Below are positions 21,557-29,860 of a DNA stretch of 64,000 nt, one piece after another. How positions within the stretch are numbered: the stretch's first letter is position 1; the number at the start of each line of letters is the position of its first letter. The DNA lies in contig NZ_CP177239.1 of assembly GCF_046773475.1 (NCBI RefSeq), positions 2,542,001 to 2,606,000 on the forward strand, written 5' to 3'. The notes below the pieces were generated by a model that did no database searches, had not been told where the DNA came from, and was given only the letters and a program-made list of their open reading frames with translations. The position numbers and the translations under genes are program-made. Source of the stretch: Nitratireductor aquimarinus. Lineage in GTDB: Bacteria > Pseudomonadota > Alphaproteobacteria > Rhizobiales > Rhizobiaceae.

Positions 21557-22902
21557 GCGATGCCGCCATTCCCGGCAGACCCGCCGCCTTCGCGGTTGCG
21601 CGGGTCGCCGCACTGACAGCCTGCAGCGGGCTGCTGTTCGGCTACAGCACGGCCAGCATCGCCGACTGGCTGGAGCCCATCGCGGCAGTGTTCAGCCTCA
21701 CCGTTCGCGGGCAGGAATATCTCACCGTCTCGCTGGTCATCTCCTGCTTCTTCGGCGCGGTTGCAGCCGCACCGCTTGCCCGCCGTTTTGGCCGGCGCAT
21801 GGCGCTTGCCGGCGCATTCGTTCTGGCTGCCGCCGGCTATGGCGTGGTTCTCACCGAACCGTCCCTCTCCCTGCTGGTCTTTGCGCGCGTCCTGATCGGG
21901 CTTGCCGTCGGCATCTCCTCCATGGTCGCGCCCATGTATGCGGGCGAGGCCACCCCGGCAGACCGGCGCGGCGGCGTGGTGGCGCTGTTTCAGCTCGCCG
22001 TCACGCTCGGCATTCTCGCCGCCTATGCCGTGCCGCTCATCCTGCTCGATCATTCCGCATGGCCGCTCGCCATTGGCGGCGGCATCGTCATCCCGCTCGC
22101 CGGGCTCCTCATGCTTGTCGCCGTGCCGGAAAGCCCGAGCTGGCTCATCGCCGCGCGCGGCGACGCCGCCGCCCGCGCAGCAGCCGGTGTGCTTGGCGTG
22201 CCCACCCCGCACGCCGCGCCGTCCACCGCCGGGCACGCGCGGCCTTCGCTCTCGCTGCGCACCGGCGCGACCTTGGCCGTCCTCGCCCTGTGCTGCGGTC
22301 TCTTCATTCTGCAGAACCTGAGCGGCATTGACGGCATTCTCTATTATGCGCCCACCATCTTCACCGAGCTTGGCTTTCCGCCGGGGCTCGCAGCGCTGGG
22401 CGCAACCTTCGGCCTTGGCCTCATCAATGTGATCGCCACCGTCATCGCCATCCTGACCGTCGATAGGCTTGGCCGCCGCCCGCTGGCGATCTACGGATCG
22501 CTGGTCATGATCCTCGGCCTCTCCGCCGTGGTCGCCGCGCATCTGTGGGACATGCCGTTTCTCGGCCTCGCCGGCCTGTGCGTCTACATCGCCGCCTTCG
22601 CCCTCAGCCTCGGGCCACTGCCCTATGTGCTGATGGCCGAACTCATGCCTTCCAGCCTGCGCGAGGCGGGCCTCTCCGCTGCGTCCGCAACCTCATGGCT
22701 GTTCAACGCGCTGGTCGCGCTGTTCTTCCTGACCGGCGTAACGCAGTTCGGTCTCTCGACCGTGTTCATGTTCTTCGCCCTGATCTGCCTGTTCGCACTG
22801 GTGATCTCGATCATCTGGCTGCCCGAGACCAAGGGCCGCTCGCTCGAGGCCATCGAGGAGAACGTGCTGAAGGGCGTCCCGCTCCGGCAGGTTGGCCGCT
22901 GA
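21553..22902 (+). CDS. MFS sugar porter (second of tandem pair)
   Basis: A 449-aa sugar porter family protein, about one-third to one-half identical in appearance to its upstream neighbour. PESPSWLIAARG, VDRLGRRPLA and PETKGRS are kept, but the substrate motif reads LQNLSGIDGILYYAPTIF instead of QQxSGIN, and loop 2-3 is ARRFGRR without the usual Asp. These changes suggest a different substrate or a transport direction or partner role. ATGA coupling to the first porter. The stop directly abuts the convergent sigma-factor stop. Confidence 0.9.
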   Translation: MSDAAIPGRPAAFAVARVAALTACSGLLFGYSTASIADWLEPIAAVFSLTVRGQEYLTVSLVISCFFGAVAAAPLARRFGRRMALAGAFVLAAAGYGVVLTEPSLSLLVFARVLIGLAVGISSMVAPMYAGEATPADRRGGVVALFQLAVTLGILAAYAVPLILLDHSAWPLAIGGGIVIPLAGLLMLVAVPESPSWLIAARGDAAARAAAGVLGVPTPHAAPSTAGHARPSLSLRTGATLAVLALCCGLFILQNLSGIDGILYYAPTIFTELGFPPGLAALGATFGLGLINVIATVIAILTVDRLGRRPLAIYGSLVMILGLSAVVAAHLWDMPFLGLAGLCVYIAAFALSLGPLPYVLMAELMPSSLREAGLSAASATSWLFNALVALFFLTGVTQFGLSTVFMFFALICLFALVISIIWLPETKGRSLEAIEENVLKGVPLRQVGR

Positions 22903-24132
22903 TCAGAGCGCGGCCAGCCGCCGCTCCAGAAACCGGCGCTCCGCCGGCTGGCGGGCCAGCTCCAGCGCCGTGCGATAGGCTTCCCGCGCCACGTCAATGC
23001 GTCCCAGCCGGCGCAGCATGTCGGCGCGGGCCGCATGGGCCAGATGATAGGCGTCGAGCCTTCCATCGGCCATCGCCGCATCAATGGCCGCAAGCCCCGC
23101 TTCCGCGCCGTCGCGCATGCTGAGCGCCGCAGCCCGGTTGAGCGCCACAACCGGCGACGGGTCCACCATCGCCAGAATGTCGTAGAGCGACACGACCTGC
23201 CGCCAGTTCGTTTCATCCGTGCGCGCCGCCGCGCCGTGCTCCCCTGCAATCGCCGCCTGCAAAAGATAGGGGCCAAGCCGTCCCGCGTGCAGCGCGTGAT
23301 CGATCAACGCCCGCGCCTCATCGATCAGGGCGCGGTCCCAGCGCGAGCGGTCCTGATCTTCCAGCAGAACGATGTCGCCTGCCGCGTCCACCCGGCTTTC
23401 GCGCCGCGCCTCGTGCAGAAGCATCAGCGCCAGAAGGCCCGCCACTTCCGGATCGTCCATCAGCCCCACCATCAACCGGCCGAGCCGGATCGCCTCACCG
23501 GAAAGGTCGGCGCGGGTCAGCGCCGGCCCGTCCGTCGCCGCATACCCCTCATTGAAGATGAGATAGATCACGCGCAGGACGCTCTCGATCCGTCCCGGCA
23601 GCTCCGCCCGTGCGGGTATCTCGAAGGGGATCGCCTCGTCGCGGATCTTCGCCTTGGCGCGCACGATCCGTTGAGCAATCGTCGGCGGTCGGGTCAGATA
23701 AGCCCGCGCGATCTCTTCCGTGGTCAGCCCGCCAACTTCGCGCAGTGTCAGCGCAATGCTGGCATCGGCAGGCAGGTCCGGGTGGCAGCAGGTGAAGATC
23801 AGCCGCAGTTCGTCATCGCGGATATGTTCGGGAATAGCCGGTTCCGAAGCCGGGTCGGCCAGCGCCGCAAGTTGCGGCAGAGCGCCGGCAAGCCGCGCCT
23901 GCCGACGCCAGCGATCCACCATTTTGAAACGGCCGGTCGACACCAGCCACGAATAGGGATTGGCCGGCACGCCCTCGCGTGGCCACCGGTCCGCTGCGGC
24001 GGCGAAGGCTTCATGGAGCGCTTCCTCCGCCGCATCGAACCCGCCCAGAAGGCGGATCAGTGTTGCGAGCACACGCCGCTTCTCGCGGCGATAGACCGCC
24101 TCGACGGCAGCGCGTGCGTCGGCCCCGCTCAC
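22903..24132 (-). CDS. ECF42-like RNA polymerase sigma factor
   Basis: A 409-aa sigma factor. Regions 2 and 4 occupy residues about 1-180 (GGFDAAEEALHEAFAAAADRWP; FTCCHPDLP; LTTEEIARAYLTRPPTIAQRIVRAKAKIR, each a separate segment). A long C-terminal TPR/SnoaL-free extension (about 190-409, DUF6596 region, with DPSPVVALNRAAALSM) marks the ECF42 group, which lacks a classical anti-sigma factor. The start is GTG in a GTGA overlap with the DGPF gene, the genetic partner that defines ECF42. Confidence 0.9.
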   Translation of the reverse strand: MSGADARAAVEAVYRREKRRVLATLIRLLGGFDAAEEALHEAFAAAADRWPREGVPANPYSWLVSTGRFKMVDRWRRQARLAGALPQLAALADPASEPAIPEHIRDDELRLIFTCCHPDLPADASIALTLREVGGLTTEEIARAYLTRPPTIAQRIVRAKAKIRDEAIPFEIPARAELPGRIESVLRVIYLIFNEGYAATDGPALTRADLSGEAIRLGRLMVGLMDDPEVAGLLALMLLHEARRESRVDAAGDIVLLEDQDRSRWDRALIDEARALIDHALHAGRLGPYLLQAAIAGEHGAAARTDETNWRQVVSLYDILAMVDPSPVVALNRAAALSMRDGAEAGLAAIDAAMADGRLDAYHLAHAARADMLRRLGRIDVAREAYRTALELARQPAERRFLERRLAAL

Positions 24133-24494
24133 AGCTGCGGCGGCGGGCTCGAGAAGTCGACCAGCGGACGCACTTCGATGGAACCGATCTTCGCCAGCGG
24201 ATGACCGCTGATCGCGCGCACCGCATCGTTCAGGTCGGGCGCTTCGACGAGCACGATGCCGCCAAGCATGTCCTTCGTCTCCATGAAGGGGCCATCCACC
24301 GCCGACATCTTCCCGTCGCGCATCTGCACGGTCATGGCGTTTTCGGGCAGCTCCAGTGCCTCGCCCATGACGAAGTGGCCGGTCTCCTTCAGCTTCTCGT
24401 CATAGCCAGCGCACTCGGCCAGCGCCGCATTCGCTTCCGGGCTACCGCCGAACAGCTCTTTCGGATTGTAATAGATCAGGCAGGCATAGCGCAT
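24129..24494 (-). CDS. DGPF-domain protein (YCII-related), ECF42 partner
   Basis: A 121-aa small protein of the YCII-related family with the hallmark DGPFMETKDMLGG. These proteins are encoded beside ECF42 sigma factors and are typically their regulon members; molecular function is unsettled. AAGGAGAG precedes the ATG. It is the first gene of the two-gene operon. Confidence 0.88.
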   Translation of the reverse strand: MRYACLIYYNPKELFGGSPEANAALAECAGYDEKLKETGHFVMGEALELPENAMTVQMRDGKMSAVDGPFMETKDMLGGIVLVEAPDLNDAVRAISGHPLAKIGSIEVRPLVDFSSPPPQL

Positions 24495-24531
24495 GGTGTC
24501 TCTCCTTATATGAGCGCTTCGAACGCCCATG

Positions 24532-24558
24532 GTCGTCTGGCGGCAGCCGGAATCGACA
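24532..24558 (-). promoter_or_regulatory. Candidate ECF42 promoter for the DGPF/sigma operon
   Basis: On the minus strand TGTCGA (complement of 24553-24558), a 17-bp spacer, then CGAC (complement of 24532-24535), about 38 bp before the DGPF start. As I recall, ECF42 promoters carry TGTCGA at -35 and CGA/TC at -10, so this fits autoregulation. Confidence 0.5.
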
Positions 24559-24683
24559 ACACCATGAAAAATTTTTCGCGCCCTGTCGAAATGAACCTGC
24601 CGATGCGGTCCATCTTCCCCCGACCTCTTGCCGTTCCCCGCAGGAAGGATAGAACGCTCGAAACCGTTTTGAACAAGGATGGA

Positions 24684-25130
24684 ATGGCCGTGAGCGTCAC
24701 AATCAAAGTTACCGAAACACCGGACGAGGCGGCGCTGGCGCGGGTGGAGACGGAGCTCGCCGCATTCAACGACGCCGATGTCGGCCCGTCCGAAAAGGCC
24801 ACGCTCGCCATCATCGTGCGCGATGAGAGCGGCGCCGTGCTTGCCGGCATCTCCGGCTACACCGCCTGGGGCTGGCTCTACATTCAGAAACTGTGGGTGG
24901 ATGACAGCCTGCGCGGGCAGGGCATGGCCGGGCGCATGCTCGCGGCGGCGGAAGAAGAGGCAGAGCGGCGCGGTTGCCACTCCGCGCTGATCGACACGTT
25001 CAATCCCAGCGCCGAGAAGGCGTATACCCGTCAGGGCTATGTGGAATTCGGACGGCTTGAGAATTTCCCGATCGGGCGCAGCCGCATCTTTCTCCAGAAG
25101 CGGCTGCCCTCGTCTCACACAAAAATTTAG
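24684..25130 (+). CDS. GNAT family N-acetyltransferase
   Basis: A 148-aa acetyl-CoA-dependent acyltransferase. Motif A is clear: IQKLWVDDSLRGQGMAGRML with the R/Q-x-x-G-x-G/A pyrophosphate loop (RGQGMAG), and motif B YTRQGYVEFGRLENFPIGRS. AAGG precedes the ATG at 24684; GTG two codons on is an alternative. Acceptor unknown. It is convergent with anmK, overlapping by 4 bp at the 3' ends. Confidence 0.87.
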   Translation: MAVSVTIKVTETPDEAALARVETELAAFNDADVGPSEKATLAIIVRDESGAVLAGISGYTAWGWLYIQKLWVDDSLRGQGMAGRMLAAAEEEAERRGCHSALIDTFNPSAEKAYTRQGYVEFGRLENFPIGRSRIFLQKRLPSSHTKI

Positions 25131-26254
25131 CGGGCGATCTTCCCGCCGCGCAGCGGCTCGGGCGCGCCCGTCGTCGTCGGGAAGCTGATCGGCAGATCGC
25201 GCAGCACGCGCACCGCAAGGAAAGCGAAGCACTCGGCCTCGATGGCGTCGCCACGCCAGCCAACCGTTTCGGCGGGGGCTGCTTCCACCCCGGCGCGTTC
25301 GCCCAGCATCTTCATGATGGTCGGGTTGTGCCGGCCACCGCCGCACACGATCAGCCGGTTTGGCCGAACCGGCAGAAGATCGAGCGCCTTGCCAACCGCC
25401 GATGCGGTGAAGGCCGTCAGCGTCGCCGCACCCGTGCTGGCGTCGAGACCATCGGCCATGGACGCACCGAAGTCGAACCGGTCGAGCGATTTCGGATAGG
25501 GCGCGGTGAGGTAGGGATGCTTCAAAAGCTCCGCCAGCCGCGCCTCGTCCACCGTGCCCGAAGCCGCCAGCGCACCGTCGCGGTCCATGTCGCCAAGCCC
25601 CTGCGCCTTGACGAAATCATTGATCGGCGCATTGGCCGGGCCGGTGTCGAAAGCGATAAGCCGGTCCGCACCGTCCCACCAGCTCACATTGGCCACGCCG
25701 CCCAGATTGAGCACCGCCGTCTCGCCATCCGTGTCCACGTCCCGCAAGAGAGCTGCATGATAGGCTGCCGAAAGCGGTGCCCCCTGCCCGCCGGCGCGCA
25801 TGTCGGCCGAGCGGAAATCATAGACCACCGGACAGCCCAGAATGGAATGCATCAGATCGCCGTCGCCGAGCTGCCGCGTCTCGCCGAGACGCCCTTCCTG
25901 CGGCGCACGGTGCAACACCGTCTGCCCGTGAAAGCCGACCGCGCCGATATCGGCCATGGTCAGGCCATGGCTCTCCACCAGCTCTCGCACAGCGTGCGCC
26001 TGCGCGCGCGTCAGAACCTCTTCCGCCTCGGCGAAGATCGCCGGTTCATCGCCCTCGAAATTCCAGGCCCGCGCCTGCTGCAACGTCTCTTCCAGAAGGT
26101 CGCGCGTCGATTGCGGATAGGGCGCCAGCGTGTAAGCGCCGAACGCTTCGATGCGCTCGCCATCCGTTTTCAGAAGCGCCACGTCGATGTTTCCGTCGAG
26201 TACGGTGCCGGTCATCAGGCCGACGGCCCAGACAGGCTCAAATCCTTCAGCCAT
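25127..26254 (-). CDS. anmK: Anhydro-N-acetylmuramic acid kinase
   Basis: Cytoplasmic kinase of 375 aa that opens and phosphorylates 1,6-anhydro-MurNAc to MurNAc-6-phosphate during peptidoglycan recycling. The N-terminal phosphate loop is GLMTGTVLDGNIDVALL (residues about 12-28), and the GFHGQTVLHRAP and LNLGGVANVSW segments, FDTGPANAPINDF and the C-terminal VCGGGRHNPTIMKML are family signatures. It is the last gene of the murQ operon, 8 bp after the serine hydrolase gene. Its product feeds MurQ, encoded at the other end of the operon. Confidence 0.93.
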   Translation of the reverse strand: MAEGFEPVWAVGLMTGTVLDGNIDVALLKTDGERIEAFGAYTLAPYPQSTRDLLEETLQQARAWNFEGDEPAIFAEAEEVLTRAQAHAVRELVESHGLTMADIGAVGFHGQTVLHRAPQEGRLGETRQLGDGDLMHSILGCPVVYDFRSADMRAGGQGAPLSAAYHAALLRDVDTDGETAVLNLGGVANVSWWDGADRLIAFDTGPANAPINDFVKAQGLGDMDRDGALAASGTVDEARLAELLKHPYLTAPYPKSLDRFDFGASMADGLDASTGAATLTAFTASAVGKALDLLPVRPNRLIVCGGGRHNPTIMKMLGERAGVEAAPAETVGWRGDAIEAECFAFLAVRVLRDLPISFPTTTGAPEPLRGGKIAR

Positions 26255-26262
26255 GTGCGTTC

Positions 26263-27282
26263 CTATCCTGCGTTCATGCAATCGCCGACCGCCTGTCGCA
26301 GCGCAGCGATGCCGCTGTCGAAATGCCGGGTCGGATGTATGCGGTTGGTGAGAAGGGTCCACGCAAGGCCATTGTCGAAATCGACCCACAGCCCGGTTCC
26401 CGTGAAACCCGTATGCCCGATCGTGCCGGCGCTGGCCAGCGCCCCGCCGGGCCAGTTTTCATATGGCCGTTCCCAGCCATGGGTGCGTTTTTCGGAAAGC
26501 GGCGTGCGCATCAGCGCCACCGTCTCATCCCCATCGGCATCGCCTGCAAAAAGCCCTGCCGCGAAATCGAGCACGGCGTCGGCCGTGCCGAACAGTCCGG
26601 CATGCCCCGCGCCCTCAAGCGCTGAACAATTGTCGTCATGCACCTCGCCGCAAAGCACCCGGTGCCGCCATGTGCAGTCCTCGGTCGCCGCCGTCTTTTC
26701 CGGATCGGCGGCAAAGGCGAAGCCCGGCCCCGGATCGAATGCCCGCAGCCGCTTGCCCTCAAGCCGCTCCAGCGCGAAGCCGAGCAGAATAAAGTTGATG
26801 TCGGAATAGACCGACGGGCCTTTTTCCCAGCGCCGCTGGAGAATGAAGGCGCGCAGCAGGTCCGCATCGCGGCCATAGGTGTAGATCGGCTCCACCGCCG
26901 GGAACGGCGTCTGGTGGCCGAGGCACTGGCGAAATGTCACCTGTCGTTCCCATGCGCCCGGATCATACTGGCGCAGATCCGGCAGAAGCGTGGTGAGCGG
27001 CGCATCGAGATCAATCACGCCCTCTTTCGCCAGTTCCAGAATGCGCGTGGTGGTGAAGATAACCTTGGTCAGCGATGCAAGATCGAACCAGGTGTCGGTG
27101 CGCATTTCACGCTCATGCGGCACGCGCTGCGCATAACCGGTGGCGCGCACCATGCGCCCGCCATCCCGGTCGATCACACCGAGCACCCCGCCGGGAATGC
27201 GCCCCGCCTCCACCGAGGCGTTCAGCAGGGCAAAGGCGCGCTCGAAGCGCGGCGCAAAGGCAGGCGTGTCCATCATGCTCAT
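26263..27282 (-). CDS. Beta-lactamase-fold serine hydrolase (YbbE-like)
   Basis: A 339-aa class C beta-lactamase/DD-peptidase-fold protein. The catalytic S-x-x-K motif is DLASLTKV; the Tyr motif is probably YSDINFILLG and the third motif region HTGFTGTG. No signal peptide is evident, so it appears cytoplasmic, unlike most of its family. In Bacillus the MurNAc cluster also contains such a hydrolase (YbbE), so it may trim peptide or ester groups from imported muropeptides (inference). ATGA coupling with the ABC ATPase gene upstream. Confidence 0.83.
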   Translation of the reverse strand: MSMMDTPAFAPRFERAFALLNASVEAGRIPGGVLGVIDRDGGRMVRATGYAQRVPHEREMRTDTWFDLASLTKVIFTTTRILELAKEGVIDLDAPLTTLLPDLRQYDPGAWERQVTFRQCLGHQTPFPAVEPIYTYGRDADLLRAFILQRRWEKGPSVYSDINFILLGFALERLEGKRLRAFDPGPGFAFAADPEKTAATEDCTWRHRVLCGEVHDDNCSALEGAGHAGLFGTADAVLDFAAGLFAGDADGDETVALMRTPLSEKRTHGWERPYENWPGGALASAGTIGHTGFTGTGLWVDFDNGLAWTLLTNRIHPTRHFDSGIAALRQAVGDCMNAG

Positions 27283-29024
27283 GCCTCCGCCCGCGCCATG
27301 TGGTCGGAACCAAAACTCTGCCAGTTGGCCGGCTCCGGCTCGAAGCCCAGTGGCCGCACCAGCGACGGCACCTGCCGCGTGTCCACCTCAAAGGTCTCCT
27401 TGCGCCGGTCGACGCTCGGCACCGCCGAGATCAGCCGTTTCGTATAGGCGTGTTTCGGATCGGAAAGGACCGACGCCGCATCACCGATCTCGACGATCTG
27501 CCCCGCATAGACCACCGCGATGCGGTGCGCGATGCGCTCCACCACCGCCATGTCGTGCGAGACGAAGAGATAGGCGAGGCCGAACTCGCGCTGCAGGTCC
27601 ACCAGGAGTTCCAGCACCTTGGCCTGCACCGAAACGTCGAGCGCCGAGACGGCCTCGTCCAGCACCACCACGGACGGGTTGAGCATCAGCGCGCGGGCGA
27701 TACACAGGCGCTGCCGCTGGCCGCCGGAAAACTCGTGCGGATAGCGCTGCAGCGCGTTCTCCGGCAAACCAACCCGGTCGAGCAGCATGCGCATGCGCGC
27801 CTGCGTTTCACCGTTCAGCCCGCCACCGGCGGCAATCACCGGCTCGGCCAGAATGCTGTCCACCCGAAGTCGCGGATTGAGCGAGGCATAGGGGTTCTGG
27901 AACACCATCTGCACCGGCTTGCTGCTCTGCCGCGCCGCGCCATTCGTGTTCGCGGAGAAGGTGCCGCGCGTCGGCTCGACCAGCCCCAGAATGGCGCGCG
28001 CCGTGGTCGATTTGCCCGAACCGCTTTCGCCGACAATGCCCAGCGTCTCGCCCGGCATCAGGTCGAAATCCACCCCGTCCACCGCATGAACCGCACCGGT
28101 CTGCCGGCGCAGGAGACCGCCGGTCACCGGAAAGCGAACCGTCAGCCCTTCCACTTTAAGCGCCGGCGCGGCGCTTGGCTCGTCGGCCCGGCGATAGTCG
28201 GTGCGCGTGGCGCGCCCGGCCTCGAAATGCGGCACGGCGCTCAGAAGATGCTTCGTATAGGGATGCTGCGGCGCATCGAGCACCGCGTCGAGCGGTCCCT
28301 GCTCCACCGCCTCGCCATTCTGCATCACCATCACCTTGTCGGCGATGCCGGCCACCAGGCCGATGTCATGGGTGATGAAGATCATGCCCATGCCGGTCTC
28401 GCGCTTCAGCTCGGCGAGCAGCGCCATGATCTGCGCCTGCACCGTCACGTCGAGCGCCGTGGTGGGCTCATCAGCGATCAGAAGACGCGGATTGCACGAC
28501 AGGGCCGTGGCGATCATCACGCGCTGGAGCATGCCGCCGGAAAGCTGGTGCGGACAATATTTCAGCCGGCGCGCGGCATCGGGAATGCGCACCCGGTCAA
28601 GCGCGTCCTTCGCCGCTTCCCGCGCCTGCCGGCCGGTCAGGCCGCGATGCAGGCGGAACGATTCCTCGATCTGCTCGCCAATGGTCAGAACCGGATTGAG
28701 CGAGGTCATCGGCTCCTGGAAGATCATGCCGATCTCGCCGCCGCGGATCTTCGTCAGCTCCTGCTCACCGGCTGCTGCCAGATCGAGCGTGCTGCCGTCC
28801 TCGCGCCGGAACCGGATGGACCCGTCGATGATGCGGCCGCCACCGAAATCCACCAGCCGGTTGATCGACAGCGCGGTGACGGATTTGCCCGAACCGCTTT
28901 CGCCGACTATGGCCAGCGTCTCGCCGGCAGCGAGATCGAAGTTCACGCCATGGACGATTTCATTGTCTTCTGGCTTGCGGCCGAAACCGACGCGCAGGTT
29001 TGAAACGGACAGAAGCGATGTCAT
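27279..29024 (-). CDS. Peptide-type ABC transporter, fused double ATPase (DppD-DppF-like)
   Basis: A 581-aa fusion of two ATP-binding domains that normally are separate subunits. Domain 1: Walker A GESGSGKS at 41-48, signature LSGGMLQR 161-168, Walker B LLIADEP 181-187. Domain 2: Walker A GESGSGKS at 332-339, signature FSGGQRQR 432-439, VVVLDEA 452-458. The oligopeptide-binding C-terminal extension HPYTKHLLSAVP follows each domain. ATGA overlaps join it to the permease upstream and the hydrolase downstream. It powers the importer of this muropeptide operon. Confidence 0.93.
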   Translation of the reverse strand: MTSLLSVSNLRVGFGRKPEDNEIVHGVNFDLAAGETLAIVGESGSGKSVTALSINRLVDFGGGRIIDGSIRFRREDGSTLDLAAAGEQELTKIRGGEIGMIFQEPMTSLNPVLTIGEQIEESFRLHRGLTGRQAREAAKDALDRVRIPDAARRLKYCPHQLSGGMLQRVMIATALSCNPRLLIADEPTTALDVTVQAQIMALLAELKRETGMGMIFITHDIGLVAGIADKVMVMQNGEAVEQGPLDAVLDAPQHPYTKHLLSAVPHFEAGRATRTDYRRADEPSAAPALKVEGLTVRFPVTGGLLRRQTGAVHAVDGVDFDLMPGETLGIVGESGSGKSTTARAILGLVEPTRGTFSANTNGAARQSSKPVQMVFQNPYASLNPRLRVDSILAEPVIAAGGGLNGETQARMRMLLDRVGLPENALQRYPHEFSGGQRQRLCIARALMLNPSVVVLDEAVSALDVSVQAKVLELLVDLQREFGLAYLFVSHDMAVVERIAHRIAVVYAGQIVEIGDAASVLSDPKHAYTKRLISAVPSVDRRKETFEVDTRQVPSLVRPLGFEPEPANWQSFGSDHMARAEA

Positions 29025-29860
29025 GCGACCGACCTCCGCGTCTTGGGATCGAGAATGTCGCGCAGCGCATCCCCCAGAAGATTGAAGCCGAGAATGCCGA
29101 TCATGATCGCAATGCCCGGGAAGATCAGGAGCCAGGGCGCCATCTCCATCAGATTCCGGCTGTCGGCGAGCATCAGGCCAAGCGACGAGGCCGGCGGCTG
29201 CGTGCCAAGACCGAGAAAGCTCAGGCCCGCTTCCGTCAGAAGGCCCCATGCGAGCGCCAGCGTCACCTGCACCGTCAGCGGCGCGACGAGGTTCAGCATC
29301 AGATGGCGCGTCAGAATGTAGTTGCGGCTCGAACCGAAAGTGCGCGCGGCGTCCACGAAGTCGCGCGTCTTCAGGGAGAGCGCCGGCCCGCGCACCACAC
29401 GGGTGAAGATCGGTGTGTAGACGATGGCGATGGCCATCACGCTGGTCCAGGTGCCCGGCCCCACGATTGCGATGATGAGCAGCGCCAGAAGGATCGCCGG
29501 GAAAGCCAGAAGCACGTCCATGAAGCGCATGATCGTGCCGTCCCACCAGCCGCCGAACCACGCGGCCGCAAGACCGAGCACAATGCCCGCCACAGCCGCC
29601 AGCGCCACCGAGGCGAAAGCGACGATGAAGGACTGGCTGATGCCCAGCATCAACCGGCTCGCCACATCGCGGCCGAACAGGTCCGTGCCCATCCAGTAGG
29701 TCGCGTCGGGCGCATGCAGACGGTCGACGCGGAACTGCATCAGCGGGTCATGCGGCGTGATGCCGAGAAGCCCGAGAATGGCGATGATGATGTAAAGGCC
29801 AACGATGGCGCCGCCGATGCGGCCGCTCGAATGGCTGAAAATGGCGCGCAGCAACTGCAT
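29021..29860 (-). CDS. Peptide-type ABC transporter permease (DppC-like)
   Basis: A 279-aa inner-membrane permease with an N-terminal OppC_N helix, a periplasmic GTDLFGRDVASRL motif, five further helices and the EAA loop GSSRNYILTRHLMLNL. ATG at 29860 shares one base with the upstream stop (TGATG); a GTG one codon earlier is less likely. Second permease of the importer. Confidence 0.92.
   Translation of the reverse strand: MQLLRAIFSHSSGRIGGAIVGLYIIIAILGLLGITPHDPLMQFRVDRLHAPDATYWMGTDLFGRDVASRLMLGISQSFIVAFASVALAAVAGIVLGLAAAWFGGWWDGTIMRFMDVLLAFPAILLALLIIAIVGPGTWTSVMAIAIVYTPIFTRVVRGPALSLKTRDFVDAARTFGSSRNYILTRHLMLNLVAPLTVQVTLALAWGLLTEAGLSFLGLGTQPPASSLGLMLADSRNLMEMAPWLLIFPGIAIMIGILGFNLLGDALRDILDPKTRRSVA

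Noticed and set aside
20126..21613. Long open frame (495 codons) on the minus strand over the first sugar porter
   Set aside because: Rich in His/Gly/Arg/Glu with no family motif; it is the GC-rich antisense shadow of the porter gene, which has full signatures.
24495..24683. Extension of the GNAT and DGPF frames through this gap
   Set aside because: Both families have compact lengths; ribosome-binding sites support starts at 24494 and 24684.
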